Origin: Streptomyces sp. NBC_00440 | GTDB lineage: Bacteria; Actinomycetota; Actinomycetes; Streptomycetales; Streptomycetaceae | NCBI RefSeq assembly: GCF_036014215.1 | Contig: NZ_CP107921.1 | Location: forward strand, 4,398,001 to 4,462,000 | Direction: 5' to 3' | DNA: 64,000 bases | In this document: piece after piece, positions 24,744 to 33,314 of the stretch | Position numbering within the stretch: position 1 is the first letter of the stretch | Layout of the letters: every line of letters starts with the position of its first letter | Notes under the pieces: generated by a model | Databases searched by the model: none | Seen by the model: only the letters and a program-made list of their open reading frames with translations | Told to the model about the DNA's origin: nothing | Program-made: the position numbers and the translations under genes

Positions 24744-24759
24744 ACGTACGCTTCAGGAC

Positions 24760-25824
24760 ATGCGTGTACTTGTCACTGGAGGCGCGGGTTTCATCGGCTC
24801 GCACATCGTCGCCGACCTGACCGCCCGGGGTCACGAACCGGTTGTGTTCGACGCCCTGTTGGCCGCTGCGCACCCCCAGCGGCCGTCCCCCACCGGCGCG
24901 GAGTGGATCGAGGCCGACGTCCGGGACAGGGCCGCGGTGGAGAAGGCCCTGCGCGGTGTGGACGCGGTCTGCCACCAGGCGGCGATGGTGGGGCTCGGCA
25001 AGCACTTCGCGGACGCGCCGGACTATGTGAGCTGCAACGACCTCGGTACCGCTGTGCTGCTCGCGGCCATGGAGAGCGCGGGCGTACGCGACCTGGTGCT
25101 TGCCGGGTCCATGGTGGTGTACGGGGAGGGCCGTTACGACTGCGCCCGGCACGGCGTCGTACGCCCGGGCCCGCGCTCGCCCGCCGATCTCGAAGCGGGC
25201 CGGTTCGAGCCCGTCTGCCCGCAGTGCGGCGACGACGTGGCGCCGGGCCTGGTCACCGAGGAGGCGCCGGTCGACCCGAGGAACGTGTACGCGACGACGA
25301 AGCTCGCCCAGGAGCATCTGGCCGCGGCGTGGGCGCGGGCGACCGGCGGCCGGGCGGTCGCGCTGCGCTACCACAACGTGTACGGGCCCGGAATGCCCCG
25401 GGACACCCCGTACGCGGGGGTGGCGTCCTTCTTCCGCTCGGCCCTGGCACGCGGCACGGCACCGGTCGTGTTCGAAGACGGCGGGCAGCGGCGGGACTTC
25501 GTCCATGTGCGGGACATCGCGTCCGCCAACACGGCGGCGCTGGAAGGAGTCCCGGGCCGCGCGGCCGGGGAGCTGCGCGCGTACAACGTGGGCAGCGGGG
25601 AACCGCACACGATCCTGGACATGGCACAGCAGCTCGCCACGGCGTACCCGGGGCCTGCCCCGCTGGTCACGGGGGAGTACCGGCTGGGGGACGTCCGCCA
25701 CATCACCGCGTCCTCCGCGCGGATCCGGTCCGAACTGGGCTGGCTGCCTTCGGTGCCGTTCGCCGACGGGGTGGCGGAGTTCGCCCATGCGTCGATGCGG
25801 CCGTCGGCCGTGGCTCCGGTCTGA
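24760..25824 (+). CDS. NAD-dependent epimerase/dehydratase, probably a dTDP-L-rhamnose 4-epimerase-type enzyme
   Basis: 354 residues of an extended short-chain dehydrogenase. NAD is bound at VTGGAGFIGSHIV, the catalytic pair is YATTK (Tyr and Lys, with SMVVYGEG before it), and RYHNVYGPGMPRDTPYAGV is a substrate-loop motif. A Cys-rich insert, CARHG ... CPQCGDDV, resembles a zinc ribbon. Enzymes with this exact insert and RYHNVYGPGM motif that I recall are dTDP-L-rhamnose 4-epimerases, but the substrate is inferred. Together with the upstream glycosyltransferase it suggests a sugar-nucleotide and cell-surface glycan function. Leaderless start: TACGCT lies 7 nt before the ATG. Confidence 0.8.
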   Translation: MRVLVTGGAGFIGSHIVADLTARGHEPVVFDALLAAAHPQRPSPTGAEWIEADVRDRAAVEKALRGVDAVCHQAAMVGLGKHFADAPDYVSCNDLGTAVLLAAMESAGVRDLVLAGSMVVYGEGRYDCARHGVVRPGPRSPADLEAGRFEPVCPQCGDDVAPGLVTEEAPVDPRNVYATTKLAQEHLAAAWARATGGRAVALRYHNVYGPGMPRDTPYAGVASFFRSALARGTAPVVFEDGGQRRDFVHVRDIASANTAALEGVPGRAAGELRAYNVGSGEPHTILDMAQQLATAYPGPAPLVTGEYRLGDVRHITASSARIRSELGWLPSVPFADGVAEFAHASMRPSAVAPV

Positions 25825-25916
25825 GGCACCGGTCTGAGGCACCGGCCAGGCCGCGGCGCCGCCTGCTCCGGTGTGCGCTCCGGTGCCCGCTTCCGGTGCC
25901 CGCTCCGGCGTGAGCC

Positions 25917-25958
25917 GGGCGTGGCAGAACCCCGTCCGGGCGTGGCAGAACCCCGTCC
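25917..25958 (+). repeat. 21-bp direct repeat in tandem
   Basis: Two adjoining copies of a 21-bp unit that ends in AACCCCGTC. The second copy supplies the 5' arm of the terminator hairpin that follows. Confidence 0.8.
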
Positions 25959-25977
25959 GGGCAGCTGCCGGACGGGG
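25951..25977. terminator. Bidirectional terminator between epimerase and BenE genes
   Basis: CCCCGTCCGG and CCGGACGGGG pair perfectly around a 7-nt loop. An identical first arm at 25930 gives an alternative fold. Confidence 0.75.
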
Positions 25978-25997
25978 CACCGCCGTAAGGCCGCCGG

Positions 25998-27398
25998 TTA
26001 CGCGGCCGCCACTGCCGCCTTCCGCCGGTAGGTCAGCACGAGGTGGGTGACGACCCCGAAGAGGAGCCCCCAGAACGCCGAGCCGATACCGAAGAGGGTG
26101 AGGCCCGAGGCCGTCGCGAGGAAGGTGATCAGGGCCGCCTCGCGGTCCTTCTCCTCCTTCACCGCGCCCGTGAGGCTCCCGGCCAGCGCCCCCAGCAGGG
26201 CCACTCCGGCGATCGCCGCCACCAGTTCCTTGGGCAGCCCGGCGAACAGGGCCACCAGCGCCGAGCCGAACGAGCCGACGATGAGGTAGAACGCCCCGCA
26301 CGACACGCCCGCCACATACCGGCGCCGCGGGTCGCGGTGGGCCTCGGGGCCGGTGCAGATCGCGGCGGTGATCGCGGCCAGATTGATCGCGTGCGCACCG
26401 AACGGGGCCAGCACGGTGGAGACGGCGCCGGTCGAGCCGATCAGCAGCCGGTCCTCGGGCTCGTACCCGGAGGCGCTGAGCACCGCCATGCCCGGCGCGT
26501 TCTGCGAGGCGAGCGTCGCCAGGATCAGCGGCACCGCGATGCCGACGAGCGAGGCCGCCGAGAAGTGCGGTGTGGTGAACACCGGCCGTGCCAGCTCCAG
26601 TCCGCCGAGGTGGGCATGGAGCCGCGAACCGGCCGCGGTGGCGATCACCCCCGCGGCCAGGGCCGTCAGGACCGCGTAACGGGGCAGCCAGCGCTTCGCC
26701 AGCAGATAGCCGATCAGGACCGAACCGGCGATGTACGGGGCGGACTTGAGCGAGCTGAACGCCCCGGTGCCGAACGAGAACAGGATGCCCGCGAGCATCG
26801 CGGAGACGACCGCGCCCGGGATCTGCCGCATCAGCCATCCGAACACACCGGTCATCCCGACGAGCGCGATGACCACTCCGCTGACGAGGAAGGCCCCGAT
26901 GGCCTCCGGGTACGAGTACGAGCCCAGGCTGGTGACCAGCAGCGCCGCACCCGGTGTGGACCAGGCCGTGATCACCGGCATCCTGGTCCACAGGCTCAGG
27001 CCGATGCAGGTGACACCGCTGCCGATGGAGATCGCCCAGACCCAGGAGCTGGTCTGCGCGGCGGTCAGATGCCCGTTGGACGCCGCCGAGAGGACGATGA
27101 CCAGCGGTCCCGAGTACGACACGACGACCGCCACGAGTCCGGCCAGCACGGCGGACACCGAGGCGTCGCGGAACAGACCGGTGAACCGGCGGCCCGTGAA
27201 CTGGCCCGGGGGACGGGCGGGTTCACCCGCGCCGCCGTCCGCTTCCTGTTCCTGCTCCGGGGTCTCCTGCTCCGGGGCTGTCTCCTGTGCCGGGGCCGTC
27301 TCCTGCTCCGGTAAGGGACCGGGCCCGGCGGCGTCCCCGGGCGGCGTGGGGCCCGCCGGTGGCGCGCCGTCGCGTGGGGTGGGGGTGGGGTGGCTCAA
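25998..27398 (-). CDS. benE: BenE-family benzoate/H+ symporter
   Basis: 466 residues. A 70-residue cytoplasmic N terminus rich in Pro, Glu and Gln (with TAPEQE-type repeats) precedes about twelve transmembrane helices. Landmarks are VSYSGPLVIVLSAAS near helix 1, WSTPGAALLVTS, and NAPGMAVLSASGY with the adjacent PHFSA and FGAHAINLA segments of BenE transporters. It probably imports benzoate or a related aromatic acid with protons, but no benzoate catabolic genes are nearby. The TTG start at 27398 overlaps the cystathionine-synthase remnant stop (TGA) by 4 bp, so its translation probably depends on readthrough from the remnant. AT-poor codon use matches the neighbours. Confidence 0.85.
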   Translation of the reverse strand: MSHPTPTPRDGAPPAGPTPPGDAAGPGPLPEQETAPAQETAPEQETPEQEQEADGGAGEPARPPGQFTGRRFTGLFRDASVSAVLAGLVAVVVSYSGPLVIVLSAASNGHLTAAQTSSWVWAISIGSGVTCIGLSLWTRMPVITAWSTPGAALLVTSLGSYSYPEAIGAFLVSGVVIALVGMTGVFGWLMRQIPGAVVSAMLAGILFSFGTGAFSSLKSAPYIAGSVLIGYLLAKRWLPRYAVLTALAAGVIATAAGSRLHAHLGGLELARPVFTTPHFSAASLVGIAVPLILATLASQNAPGMAVLSASGYEPEDRLLIGSTGAVSTVLAPFGAHAINLAAITAAICTGPEAHRDPRRRYVAGVSCGAFYLIVGSFGSALVALFAGLPKELVAAIAGVALLGALAGSLTGAVKEEKDREAALITFLATASGLTLFGIGSAFWGLLFGVVTHLVLTYRRKAAVAAA

Positions 27399-27940
27399 TG
27401 GTCTTCCTTCACGGCCCGTTCCAGGGCCTGTTCGAGGTCGGCGACGAGGTCTGCCGGGTTCTCCAGACCGATGGACAGCCTCAGCATGTCCTTCGGCGAG
27501 GCGCTGTCCGGCCCTTCGAAGGTGTAACGGTGCTCGATCAGGCTCTCCACGCCGCCCAGCGAGGTGGCGCGGATGAAGAGTTCGCAGTACTTCGCCACGC
27601 GCAGCGAGGTCTGCCACTCTCCCGCCACATGCAGGGACAGCATCCCGCTGAATCCGCCGGTCATCTGGCGGGCCGCGATCCGGTGTCCGGGGTCCGACGG
27701 AAGGCCCGGGTAGGTGACCCTCCTGATCAGCGGGTGGCCGTCGAAGTGCTCGGCGACGGTCATCGCGGTGGCCGAGATCTGGCGCATCCGGGGGAAGAGC
27801 GTACGCATCCCGCGCACCAGCAGATACGTCTCCAGCGGGCCGAGTATGGGCCCGGTCAGCCTGCGGTGCAGCCGCAGCCGTTCCCACACCGCCTCGCGGG
27901 CCGTGCCATGCCGACCCCGTGTCTGTATGAGCGCCCCTCC
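27395..27940 (-). pseudogene. C-terminal remnant of a cystathionine gamma-synthase/lyase-type enzyme
   Basis: About 180 residues that match only the C-terminal domain of PLP-dependent Cys/Met metabolism enzymes, which are normally 380-400 residues. The homology begins near 27940 with GGALIQTRGRHG and continues as WERLRLHRRLTGPILGPLETYLLVRGMRTL. It ends with RATSLGGVESLIEHRYTF and SIGLENPADLVADLEQALE. The N-terminal large domain with the PLP lysine and SxxTKY motif is missing; the sequence runs straight into the hemC promoter. It cannot be catalytic. Because the BenE start overlaps its stop, the remnant may persist as the leader of that gene. Confidence 0.85.
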
Positions 27941-27953
27941 GCGCGTCCTAGCC

Positions 27954-27969
27954 TGACGGCACCCCGTCA
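27954..27969. promoter_or_regulatory. Small hairpin in the hemC promoter region
   Basis: TGACGG-CACC-CCGTCA is a perfect 6-bp stem. A -10-like TAGCCT overlaps it at 27949-27954. It lies between the remnant and hemC. Confidence 0.4.
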
Positions 27970-27987
27970 GCTTGGAGAGTGATCACC

Positions 27988-28932
27988 GTGGCGCAGTACC
28001 TCGTCGGCTCGCGCGCGAGCAATCTGGCCAAAGCTCAGGTCCGCGGATATCTGAAGCCCCTGCGGGAGCGGTATCCCGACGTCTCCTTCACCCACCGGGT
28101 GATCCTCGAAGGGGGCGACAAGGACCGCACGTCGCGGATGTCCAGTGTGAGCGCCGCCAGCGGTGGTTCTGCCTTCAGCACTGAGCAGGAAGCGGCCCTG
28201 GTCCGGGGGGACGTGGACGTCGTCGTTCACTCGCTCAAGGACCTTCCCACGGCGAATCCGCCCGGACTCGTCCTGCTGCCCCCGCCGGCGCGCGAGGACG
28301 TGCGGGACGCGCTCTGCGGCTCCACCCTCGCGGGGCTCCGGAAGGGGGCCCGCGTGGGTACCGGTGCGCCGCGCCGTATCGCCCAACTGCTCGCCGTGCG
28401 GCCCGATCTCGAACTGGTGCCGATCCGGGGGAACGTCCCGCCCCGGCTGAAGAAGATCGAAACGATGGGCCTGGACGCCGTGGTCCTCGCCGCCGCGGGG
28501 ATCCACCGGCTCGGCCTCGGGGACGCGATCGGTGAACTGCTGCCGCTCGACCGGTTTCCGCCGAGCCCCGGCCAGGGAGCGCTGGGGATCCAGGTGCGTG
28601 AGGACAACACGGCTCTGCGCGAGATCCTCGCCACCGCGGGCGACCTCACCGTGGACGCGGCCGTACGGGCGGAGCGCTCCCTGCTCGCCGAGCTGCACGG
28701 GGGTTGCAGCGTCCCGGTGGGCGCGTATGCCGAACGCCTTCCGGACGGCAGCCTCGTGCTGTCCGGCCAGGTGACGTCACTGGACGGCACCGAGCAGATC
28801 TCGGCGACGCTCACGGGCTCGGTCACGGAACCGGAGAAGCTCGGAGCCGCCCTGGCCGCTCTGCTCGTCGACCAGGGCGCGCTGCCCCTGCTCGACGCGG
28901 TGCGGGCCGCCACGGCCGGCGGCGGCGCCTGA
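27988..28932 (+). CDS. hemC: Porphobilinogen deaminase (hydroxymethylbilane synthase), divergent form
   Basis: 314 residues. It polymerises four porphobilinogens to hydroxymethylbilane in tetrapyrrole synthesis. The motifs are GSRASNLAKAQ near the N terminus, VDVVVHSLKDLPT, GTGAPRRIAQL (usual form GTSSLRR), RGNVPPRLKKI, GQGALGIQVREDN, and LHGGCSVPVGAYA with the dipyrromethane-cofactor cysteine. The loop changes (SGGSAFSTEQEAAL and GTGAP) are unusual, so this may be a second, pathway-specific copy rather than the main hemC; no other heme genes are adjacent. The GTG at 27988 follows GGAGAG by 8 nt, which favours it over the GTG at 27979. It diverges from the cystathionine-synthase remnant. Confidence 0.87.
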   Translation: MAQYLVGSRASNLAKAQVRGYLKPLRERYPDVSFTHRVILEGGDKDRTSRMSSVSAASGGSAFSTEQEAALVRGDVDVVVHSLKDLPTANPPGLVLLPPPAREDVRDALCGSTLAGLRKGARVGTGAPRRIAQLLAVRPDLELVPIRGNVPPRLKKIETMGLDAVVLAAAGIHRLGLGDAIGELLPLDRFPPSPGQGALGIQVREDNTALREILATAGDLTVDAAVRAERSLLAELHGGCSVPVGAYAERLPDGSLVLSGQVTSLDGTEQISATLTGSVTEPEKLGAALAALLVDQGALPLLDAVRAATAGGGA

Positions 28933-28973
28933 TCTTCCGGGCGCCGCGCGCCGACTGCGCCGCGCGCCGACCA

Positions 28974-29024
28974 CGGCGCGCGGGCGACTGCGGCGCGCGG
29001 GCGACTGCGGCGCGCGGGCGACTG
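28974..29024. repeat. 17-bp tandem repeat after hemC
   Basis: Three exact 17-bp units (CGGCGCGCGGGCGACTG) follow a more diverged similar stretch from about 28940. They fill the gap between convergent genes. Confidence 0.85.
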
Positions 29025-29073
29025 CGGCGAACGCGGTCACCGCGCGGGCGACCCGGGCACCGCGCCGTCGTGG

Positions 29074-29970
29074 TTACCGCGACGGCGATTCCGGTGGGCG
29101 CTGGCGCGGCATGTTCGGGCGTACGCCCATCGCCGGCACCGCGCGGCCCACGGACATCGGCTCGCCGCCGCCGCGTGCTTCTCCGGGGCCCCGCACCGAT
29201 ACGGGCACCGCGCCGCCCGTACGGAATCCGACCATCCACTCCGCCGTCTCACCCCGTACGAGATCCGTCACGTCGTCCGAGAACCTGCGCAGCACGCCCA
29301 GGCAGCGTTCGGTCGCCTCGCTCGCCGTGCCCTCCGCCGGGCCGAGCACCTCGCGGACGCTCTCCGAAGCCCAGTCGAACTGGAGCACCTGGAGCCGCCG
29401 CTGCACCGCCTGCGCCGTCGCCACGTCGCGCATCCAGCCGGCGGTCAGCCCGAACCAGCGGTCGCCCGCCGCGCACGCCACTCCGGCCAGCAGCGCCGGA
29501 TAGCCCCACTCCGCCGCACCGTGCAGACCGGCCGCCAGATCGAGCAGCGGCAGTAACGCCCCCACGAGCGCACCCCCGGCCGATCCCGCCCGCAGGGCCC
29601 GCGCCCCCCGGCGCTTCCAGGCCCGGTCGGCCAGATACCAGCCCGCGGTCCGCAGCGCGGCCGACTCCACCCACCGGTACAGCTCGTCCAGGCGCTCGAC
29701 GGGCTCACCCCAGTCGCCCGCCGGAAACGGTTCACCGGTCAGGTCCGCACCCGGACCGGCGAGGGCGCCCGTGCCTGTGTCCGTGCCCGTGTCCATGCCC
29801 GGATCCTCGGCTGTGTCCGTATCCGTGTGCGGACCGGCCGCGTGATCAGGCTCCGTCCCCGGGGCGGAGGCCCCCGTGTCCGGCCCCGTATCCGCCCGGG
29901 GGCCCGCGCCGGGGCCGCCCCCGGGCCGTACGGCGTCCTCCTCGGGCTGCGGCATCTCCGGCTGGCCCAC
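29074..29970 (-). CDS. SLATT-domain membrane protein
   Basis: 298 residues. The N-terminal 80 residues are low-complexity Pro/Asp/Thr/Gly (DTDTA, DTGTDTG). The domain begins at about residue 85 with LDELYRWVESAALRTAGWYLADRAWKRR, two hydrophobic helices follow (GALVGALLPLLDLAAGL and PALLAGVACAAGDRWFGL), then a helical tail with QRRLQVLQFDWASESVREVLG and ATERCLGVLRRFSDDVTDLVRGE. This SLATT (2TM) fold is linked to nucleotide-signal or stress sensing in other bacteria. Start GTG at 29970 has GGGGAG about 8 nt upstream. Divergent from the YbaB-recR unit. Confidence 0.72.
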   Translation of the reverse strand: MGQPEMPQPEEDAVRPGGGPGAGPRADTGPDTGASAPGTEPDHAAGPHTDTDTAEDPGMDTGTDTGTGALAGPGADLTGEPFPAGDWGEPVERLDELYRWVESAALRTAGWYLADRAWKRRGARALRAGSAGGALVGALLPLLDLAAGLHGAAEWGYPALLAGVACAAGDRWFGLTAGWMRDVATAQAVQRRLQVLQFDWASESVREVLGPAEGTASEATERCLGVLRRFSDDVTDLVRGETAEWMVGFRTGGAVPVSVRGPGEARGGGEPMSVGRAVPAMGVRPNMPRQRPPESPSR

Positions 29971-30422
29971 CAGGCTTCTCCCCTCCGTCACGTACGGTGC
30001 GCGCGTGCCTACCGGGCCGCGCCGGACCGTGCTGGACCGTGCTGGACACCGGCCGCTGGGCACCGGCCGTACCGAACGCTGCTGATGCGAGTGCCCTTCA
30101 TACCGCCGAATGGTGGGCGATGGCGCCGTTATGCCAGGGTTTACGACTGTAAGCGGGCTGTGATCAGGTATATGAGCCGTCGTACTCTCACCCGAAAGAG
30201 TTGGTCCTCACGGCGGAGGGCGGGCCGCCCGGGGACCACGTAGGCTCGTTTTACCGGCTGAGGAGCATCGGAAAGGCCCGGAGCACCCCCGCCGGAACGT
30301 TGCGGCAACGCGGCGGAAAGCAGCAAGTACCCCATGGGTATGCAGTGAGCAAGCAGTGGAAACGCGGCAGGAGCACAGTCCTGGCGCAGTCGGAATGTCG
30401 TCGAACAGCCTCGGAGTGACCC
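29971..30422. other. Divergent intergenic region upstream of YbaB (452 bp)
   Basis: No convincing gene lies here. A nested GC hairpin occurs at about 30200-30232 (GGTCC...GGGCGG/CCGCCC...GGGACC). A CCATGGGTA palindromic segment is at about 30330. The last 100 bp before the YbaB GTG contain AGGAGCACAG but no clear promoter. It must carry the promoters of the SLATT gene and of ybaB-recR. Confidence 0.6.
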
Positions 30423-30758
30423 GTGATTCCCGGTGGTGGCCAGCCCAATATGCAGCAGCTGCTTCAGCAGGCCCAGAAGATGCAGCAGGATCTCGCGCAG
30501 GCTCAGGAGGAACTGGCACGGACCGAGGTCGACGGCCAGGCGGGCGGCGGTCTGGTCAAGGCCACCGTCACCGGCTCCGGTGAACTGCGCGGCCTGGTGA
30601 TCGACCCCAAGGCCGTCGATCCCGAGGACACGGAGACCCTGGCGGACCTGATCGTCGCCGCGGTCCACGCCGCCAACGAGAACGCTTCGGCGCTCCAGCA
30701 GCAGAAGCTCGGCCCGCTCGCCCAGGGGCTCGGCGGTATGCCGGGTCTCGGTATCTGA
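30423..30758 (+). CDS. YbaB/EbfC nucleoid-associated protein
   Basis: 111 residues, the normal length. The N terminus is Gln/Met-rich ([20 protein letters not shown]) and forms the helical arm of the YbaB dimer; the beta core is [20 protein letters not shown]. The family binds DNA as a tweezer-like dimer and is often encoded just upstream of recR, as here. It probably helps nucleoid structure or repair. The C terminus (GGMPGLGI) is disordered. Confidence 0.95.
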   Translation: MIPGGGQPNMQQLLQQAQKMQQDLAQAQEELARTEVDGQAGGGLVKATVTGSGELRGLVIDPKAVDPEDTETLADLIVAAVHAANENASALQQQKLGPLAQGLGGMPGLGI

Positions 30759-30875
30759 GGCGTGCGGGGCGTCGCGTGACGCGAGAGCTTCCGAAGGTCT
30801 TCACGCTCCCGAGGTTCTAACGGAACCTCGCACCAACTACCGTACGTTCCACAGCAGAACGAAAGAGGCGCTCCG

Positions 30876-31475
30876 TTGTACGAAGGCGTGGTCCAGGACC
30901 TCATCGACGAATTGGGCAGGCTGCCCGGCGTCGGTCCCAAGAGCGCGCAGCGGATCGCCTTCCACATCCTCCAGGCCGAGCCCACCGACGTGCGCCGCCT
31001 GGCGCACTCGCTGCTCGAAGTGAAGGACAAGGTCCGGTTCTGCGGGGTGTGCGGCAACGTCGCGCAGGCCGAGCTCTGCGGGATCTGCCGGGACACCCGC
31101 CGCGACCAGACGGTCATCTGTGTCGTCGAGGAGCCGAAGGATGTCGTGGCAGTCGAGCGGACCCGTGAGTTCCGGGGCCGCTACCACGTGCTCGGCGGCG
31201 CCATCAGCCCCATCGAGGGCGTCGGCCCGGACGATCTGCGGATCCGGGAACTGCTGGCCAGGCTCGCGGACGGCGCCGTCACTGAGCTGATCCTGGCGAC
31301 CGACCCGAATCTGGAGGGCGAGGCCACGGCGACGTACCTCGCGCGCATGATCAAACCCATGGGTTTGAAGGTCACCCGCCTGGCGAGTGGTCTTCCTGTT
31401 GGTGGAGATCTGGAATACGCGGACGAGGTCACGCTCGGTCGTGCCTTTGAGGGGAGACGACTACTCGATGTCTGA
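30876..31475 (+). CDS. recR: Recombination mediator protein RecR
   Basis: 199 residues, the normal length. Helix-hairpin-helix DNA contacts come near the N terminus ([18 protein letters not shown]), then the zinc finger [16 protein letters not shown], the Toprim domain [12 protein letters not shown] with its acidic pair, and the C-terminal strand [25 protein letters not shown]. It helps RecFOR load RecA at gaps. TTG start at 30876 after AGAGG. Translation of the next gene begins inside its last codons. Confidence 0.97.
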   Translation: MYEGVVQDLIDELGRLPGVGPKSAQRIAFHILQAEPTDVRRLAHSLLEVKDKVRFCGVCGNVAQAELCGICRDTRRDQTVICVVEEPKDVVAVERTREFRGRYHVLGGAISPIEGVGPDDLRIRELLARLADGAVTELILATDPNLEGEATATYLARMIKPMGLKVTRLASGLPVGGDLEYADEVTLGRAFEGRRLLDV

Positions 31476-32124
31476 CGCAACGCTGAACAAGGTCACGGAA
31501 GACCCGAACGACTTCGACGTCCAGATCGCCGACCAGGTCGAGTCCTTCATCGTCGCCGTCACCGAGGTGGCCAAGGGCGACGAGCCGGACAGCGCGGTGC
31601 CCTTCCTGCTGCTGGAGATCTCCCAGCTCCTCCTGGCCGGCGGGCGCCTCGGCGCGCACGAGGACATCCTCCCGGCCGACCGGTACGAGCCCGACCTCGG
31701 CCCGGAACCCGATGCCGACGACCTGCGGGAGCGCTTCGCGCAGCTCCTGGAGCCGGTCGACGTGTACTCCGAGGTGTTCGACCCGTACGAGCCGCGCAAG
31801 GCCCCCGTGGCCTGCCGTATCAGCGACGACCTCGCGGACATCCTCACGGACCTCCGCCACGGTATGGCCCACTACCGCGCGGGCCGGACCACCGAGGCGA
31901 TGTGGTGGTGGCAGTTCTCGTACTTCTCCAACTGGGGCTCCACCGCGGCGGCCGCGCTGCGCGCACTCCAGTCCCTGGTCGCCCACGTCCGTCTCGACCA
32001 GCCGCTCCCGGCTCTCGACGGACTGGACACGGACCAGGACCTGAGCGAGGAGACGCTGGCCGAGGAGGCGGGCCGGGTCATGGCAGAGGAGATCGGGGCT
32101 CCGCTGGGGCTTCCGTCGGTCTGA
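31468..32124 (+). CDS. DUF5063 protein
   Basis: 218 residues, acidic and cytosolic. Helical, with [37 protein letters not shown] and the conserved aromatic-rich [35 protein letters not shown] core. It belongs to an uncharacterised family that is found after recR in streptomycetes. The ATG at 31468 lies inside recR by 8 bp with GAGGGGAGA upstream, so translation is coupled to recR. A role with RecR in repair is suggested only by position. Confidence 0.85.
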   Translation: MSDATLNKVTEDPNDFDVQIADQVESFIVAVTEVAKGDEPDSAVPFLLLEISQLLLAGGRLGAHEDILPADRYEPDLGPEPDADDLRERFAQLLEPVDVYSEVFDPYEPRKAPVACRISDDLADILTDLRHGMAHYRAGRTTEAMWWWQFSYFSNWGSTAAAALRALQSLVAHVRLDQPLPALDGLDTDQDLSEETLAEEAGRVMAEEIGAPLGLPSV

Positions 32125-32204
32125 TCCCGGGCTGAGCGGTGAGCGCCGGGTGCTGAGGGCTGAGTCCTGAGTGCCGAATGCGGCTGCCGTGCCGCCGGGC
32201 CGGA

Positions 32205-32948
32205 TCAGGCGGCGGTGCGTACGGCGTCGTAGTCGAGCCAGGGGTCCTGCAGGAACTCCCGCCAGCGGGGGTCGTGCCCGGTGCGCTTCACCCGGAAGTA
32301 GACGGCGCGCCGGACCGCCCGGGAGGTGTTGCCGCCGATGTTGTGGCCCAGCAGATAGTGCGCCAGGAGCAGATCCCCGGCCCGGCCTCGGATCTGCTCC
32401 GGCTCGGGGAGCGGGATCGGCGGGTAGCCGCCCGCCGCGAGGAACGCGTCGGGGCCGTGCTCGCGGAAGTACGCCGCATGTGTCAGGTGGGTGCCGGGCC
32501 ACACCCAGAGATTGCCGGCGTCCTCGTCGAGCTGGTCGGACATCAGCACCCCGGCGAGCAGCGTGAAGGTGCCCGGCCGCCCGTCCGGTTCGGCGGGGAA
32601 GCCGTCGAGGTGGTGCATACCGGGCTGCTGCGGGTATGGCGGGATGTTGAGCACGGCCTGCACCTGGCCGGGCGCTTCCAGCGTGCCGGGGCCGGTCAGG
32701 GACTCGGCCAGGGACCAGGCGGGGCTGCCGGTCAGCAGCGCGGCGAGGGCCGGAACGCGCTCGGCGGCGGGGAAGTAGTTGTGCGGTCCGCGTACATCGG
32801 GGCCGGGCGGACGGCGTTCTGCCATCCGGTCGATGACCCGCGTCCCGGCGGCCACCAGCTCTCCGGGAACGGCTCGCGGGATCAGCAGGAATCCGCGCTG
32901 CGCGAACTCGGCCACCTGTGCCTGGCTCAGTCGTATGTCATCCGGCAT
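32205..32948 (-). CDS. Phytanoyl-CoA dioxygenase (PhyH) family protein
   Basis: 247 residues. The Fe(II)/2-oxoglutarate fold is read as HHLDGFP (HxD-type metal ligands) with distal LGHNIGGNTS supplying the second histidine and an R in AVRRAVYFR as 2-oxoglutarate anchor. Family members hydroxylate small molecules in secondary metabolism or ectoine/chlorinated products. The ATG at 32948 is preceded by TAGCTT 7 nt upstream and no Shine-Dalgarno sequence, so it is leaderless; the TTG start at 32957 would include this box. Confidence 0.85.
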   Translation of the reverse strand: MPDDIRLSQAQVAEFAQRGFLLIPRAVPGELVAAGTRVIDRMAERRPPGPDVRGPHNYFPAAERVPALAALLTGSPAWSLAESLTGPGTLEAPGQVQAVLNIPPYPQQPGMHHLDGFPAEPDGRPGTFTLLAGVLMSDQLDEDAGNLWVWPGTHLTHAAYFREHGPDAFLAAGGYPPIPLPEPEQIRGRAGDLLLAHYLLGHNIGGNTSRAVRRAVYFRVKRTGHDPRWREFLQDPWLDYDAVRTAA

Positions 32949-33314
32949 GGGGGCCAAGCTAGTTCGGCCCCCGCGGCAGGGGCGACCGAATTTCGCGGGC
33001 GGTGCGGGGCGCTGACGACCCGGCCACGGCGCCGGGGGTCTCGGCGAACATCAGCGCCGGATGCACGGGGGTGCTCTCCCTCTCGCTCACCCGTGTCCCT
33101 ACCTCATCGCGGCGGCGCCGCTGGGGTACGACGTGCCGTCCATCGGGTGAATATCGGCCGGTCCTGAACTCATTGAGCCCATGGCTTCACTCGGATGCCC
33201 CGGTCTCCAGTGGCGGGGCGTCAGATTCCTGCTGATGGTGAGGACGTCGCTTCTGCGAATCGATGAGCCGACGGAGTGTCAGCCTTCGCAGTCGTGGCGA
33301 AAGGAATCGTCTCA
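32949..33314. other. Intergenic region between the PhyH gene and the repeat surface protein (366 bp)
   Basis: Divergent promoter region. No gene, hairpin or repeat stands out. AAAGGAA before 33315 is the ribosome-binding site of the surface protein, and the -10 box of the leaderless PhyH gene lies at its left end. Confidence 0.6.

Noticed and set aside
25253..25627. Minus-strand open frame inside the epimerase gene
   Set aside because: Shadow frame; no conserved motif and wrong codon bias.
23983..26991. A 1000-residue open frame on the minus strand across the hypothetical, epimerase and BenE region
   Set aside because: It is a GC-driven shadow: third-position bias and conserved motifs belong to the plus-strand genes and to BenE in its own frame.
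30200..30422. SRP RNA or riboswitch upstream of YbaB
   Set aside because: A GGAAAGCAGC stretch hints at it, but the expected paired arms and conserved tetraloop could not be drawn.
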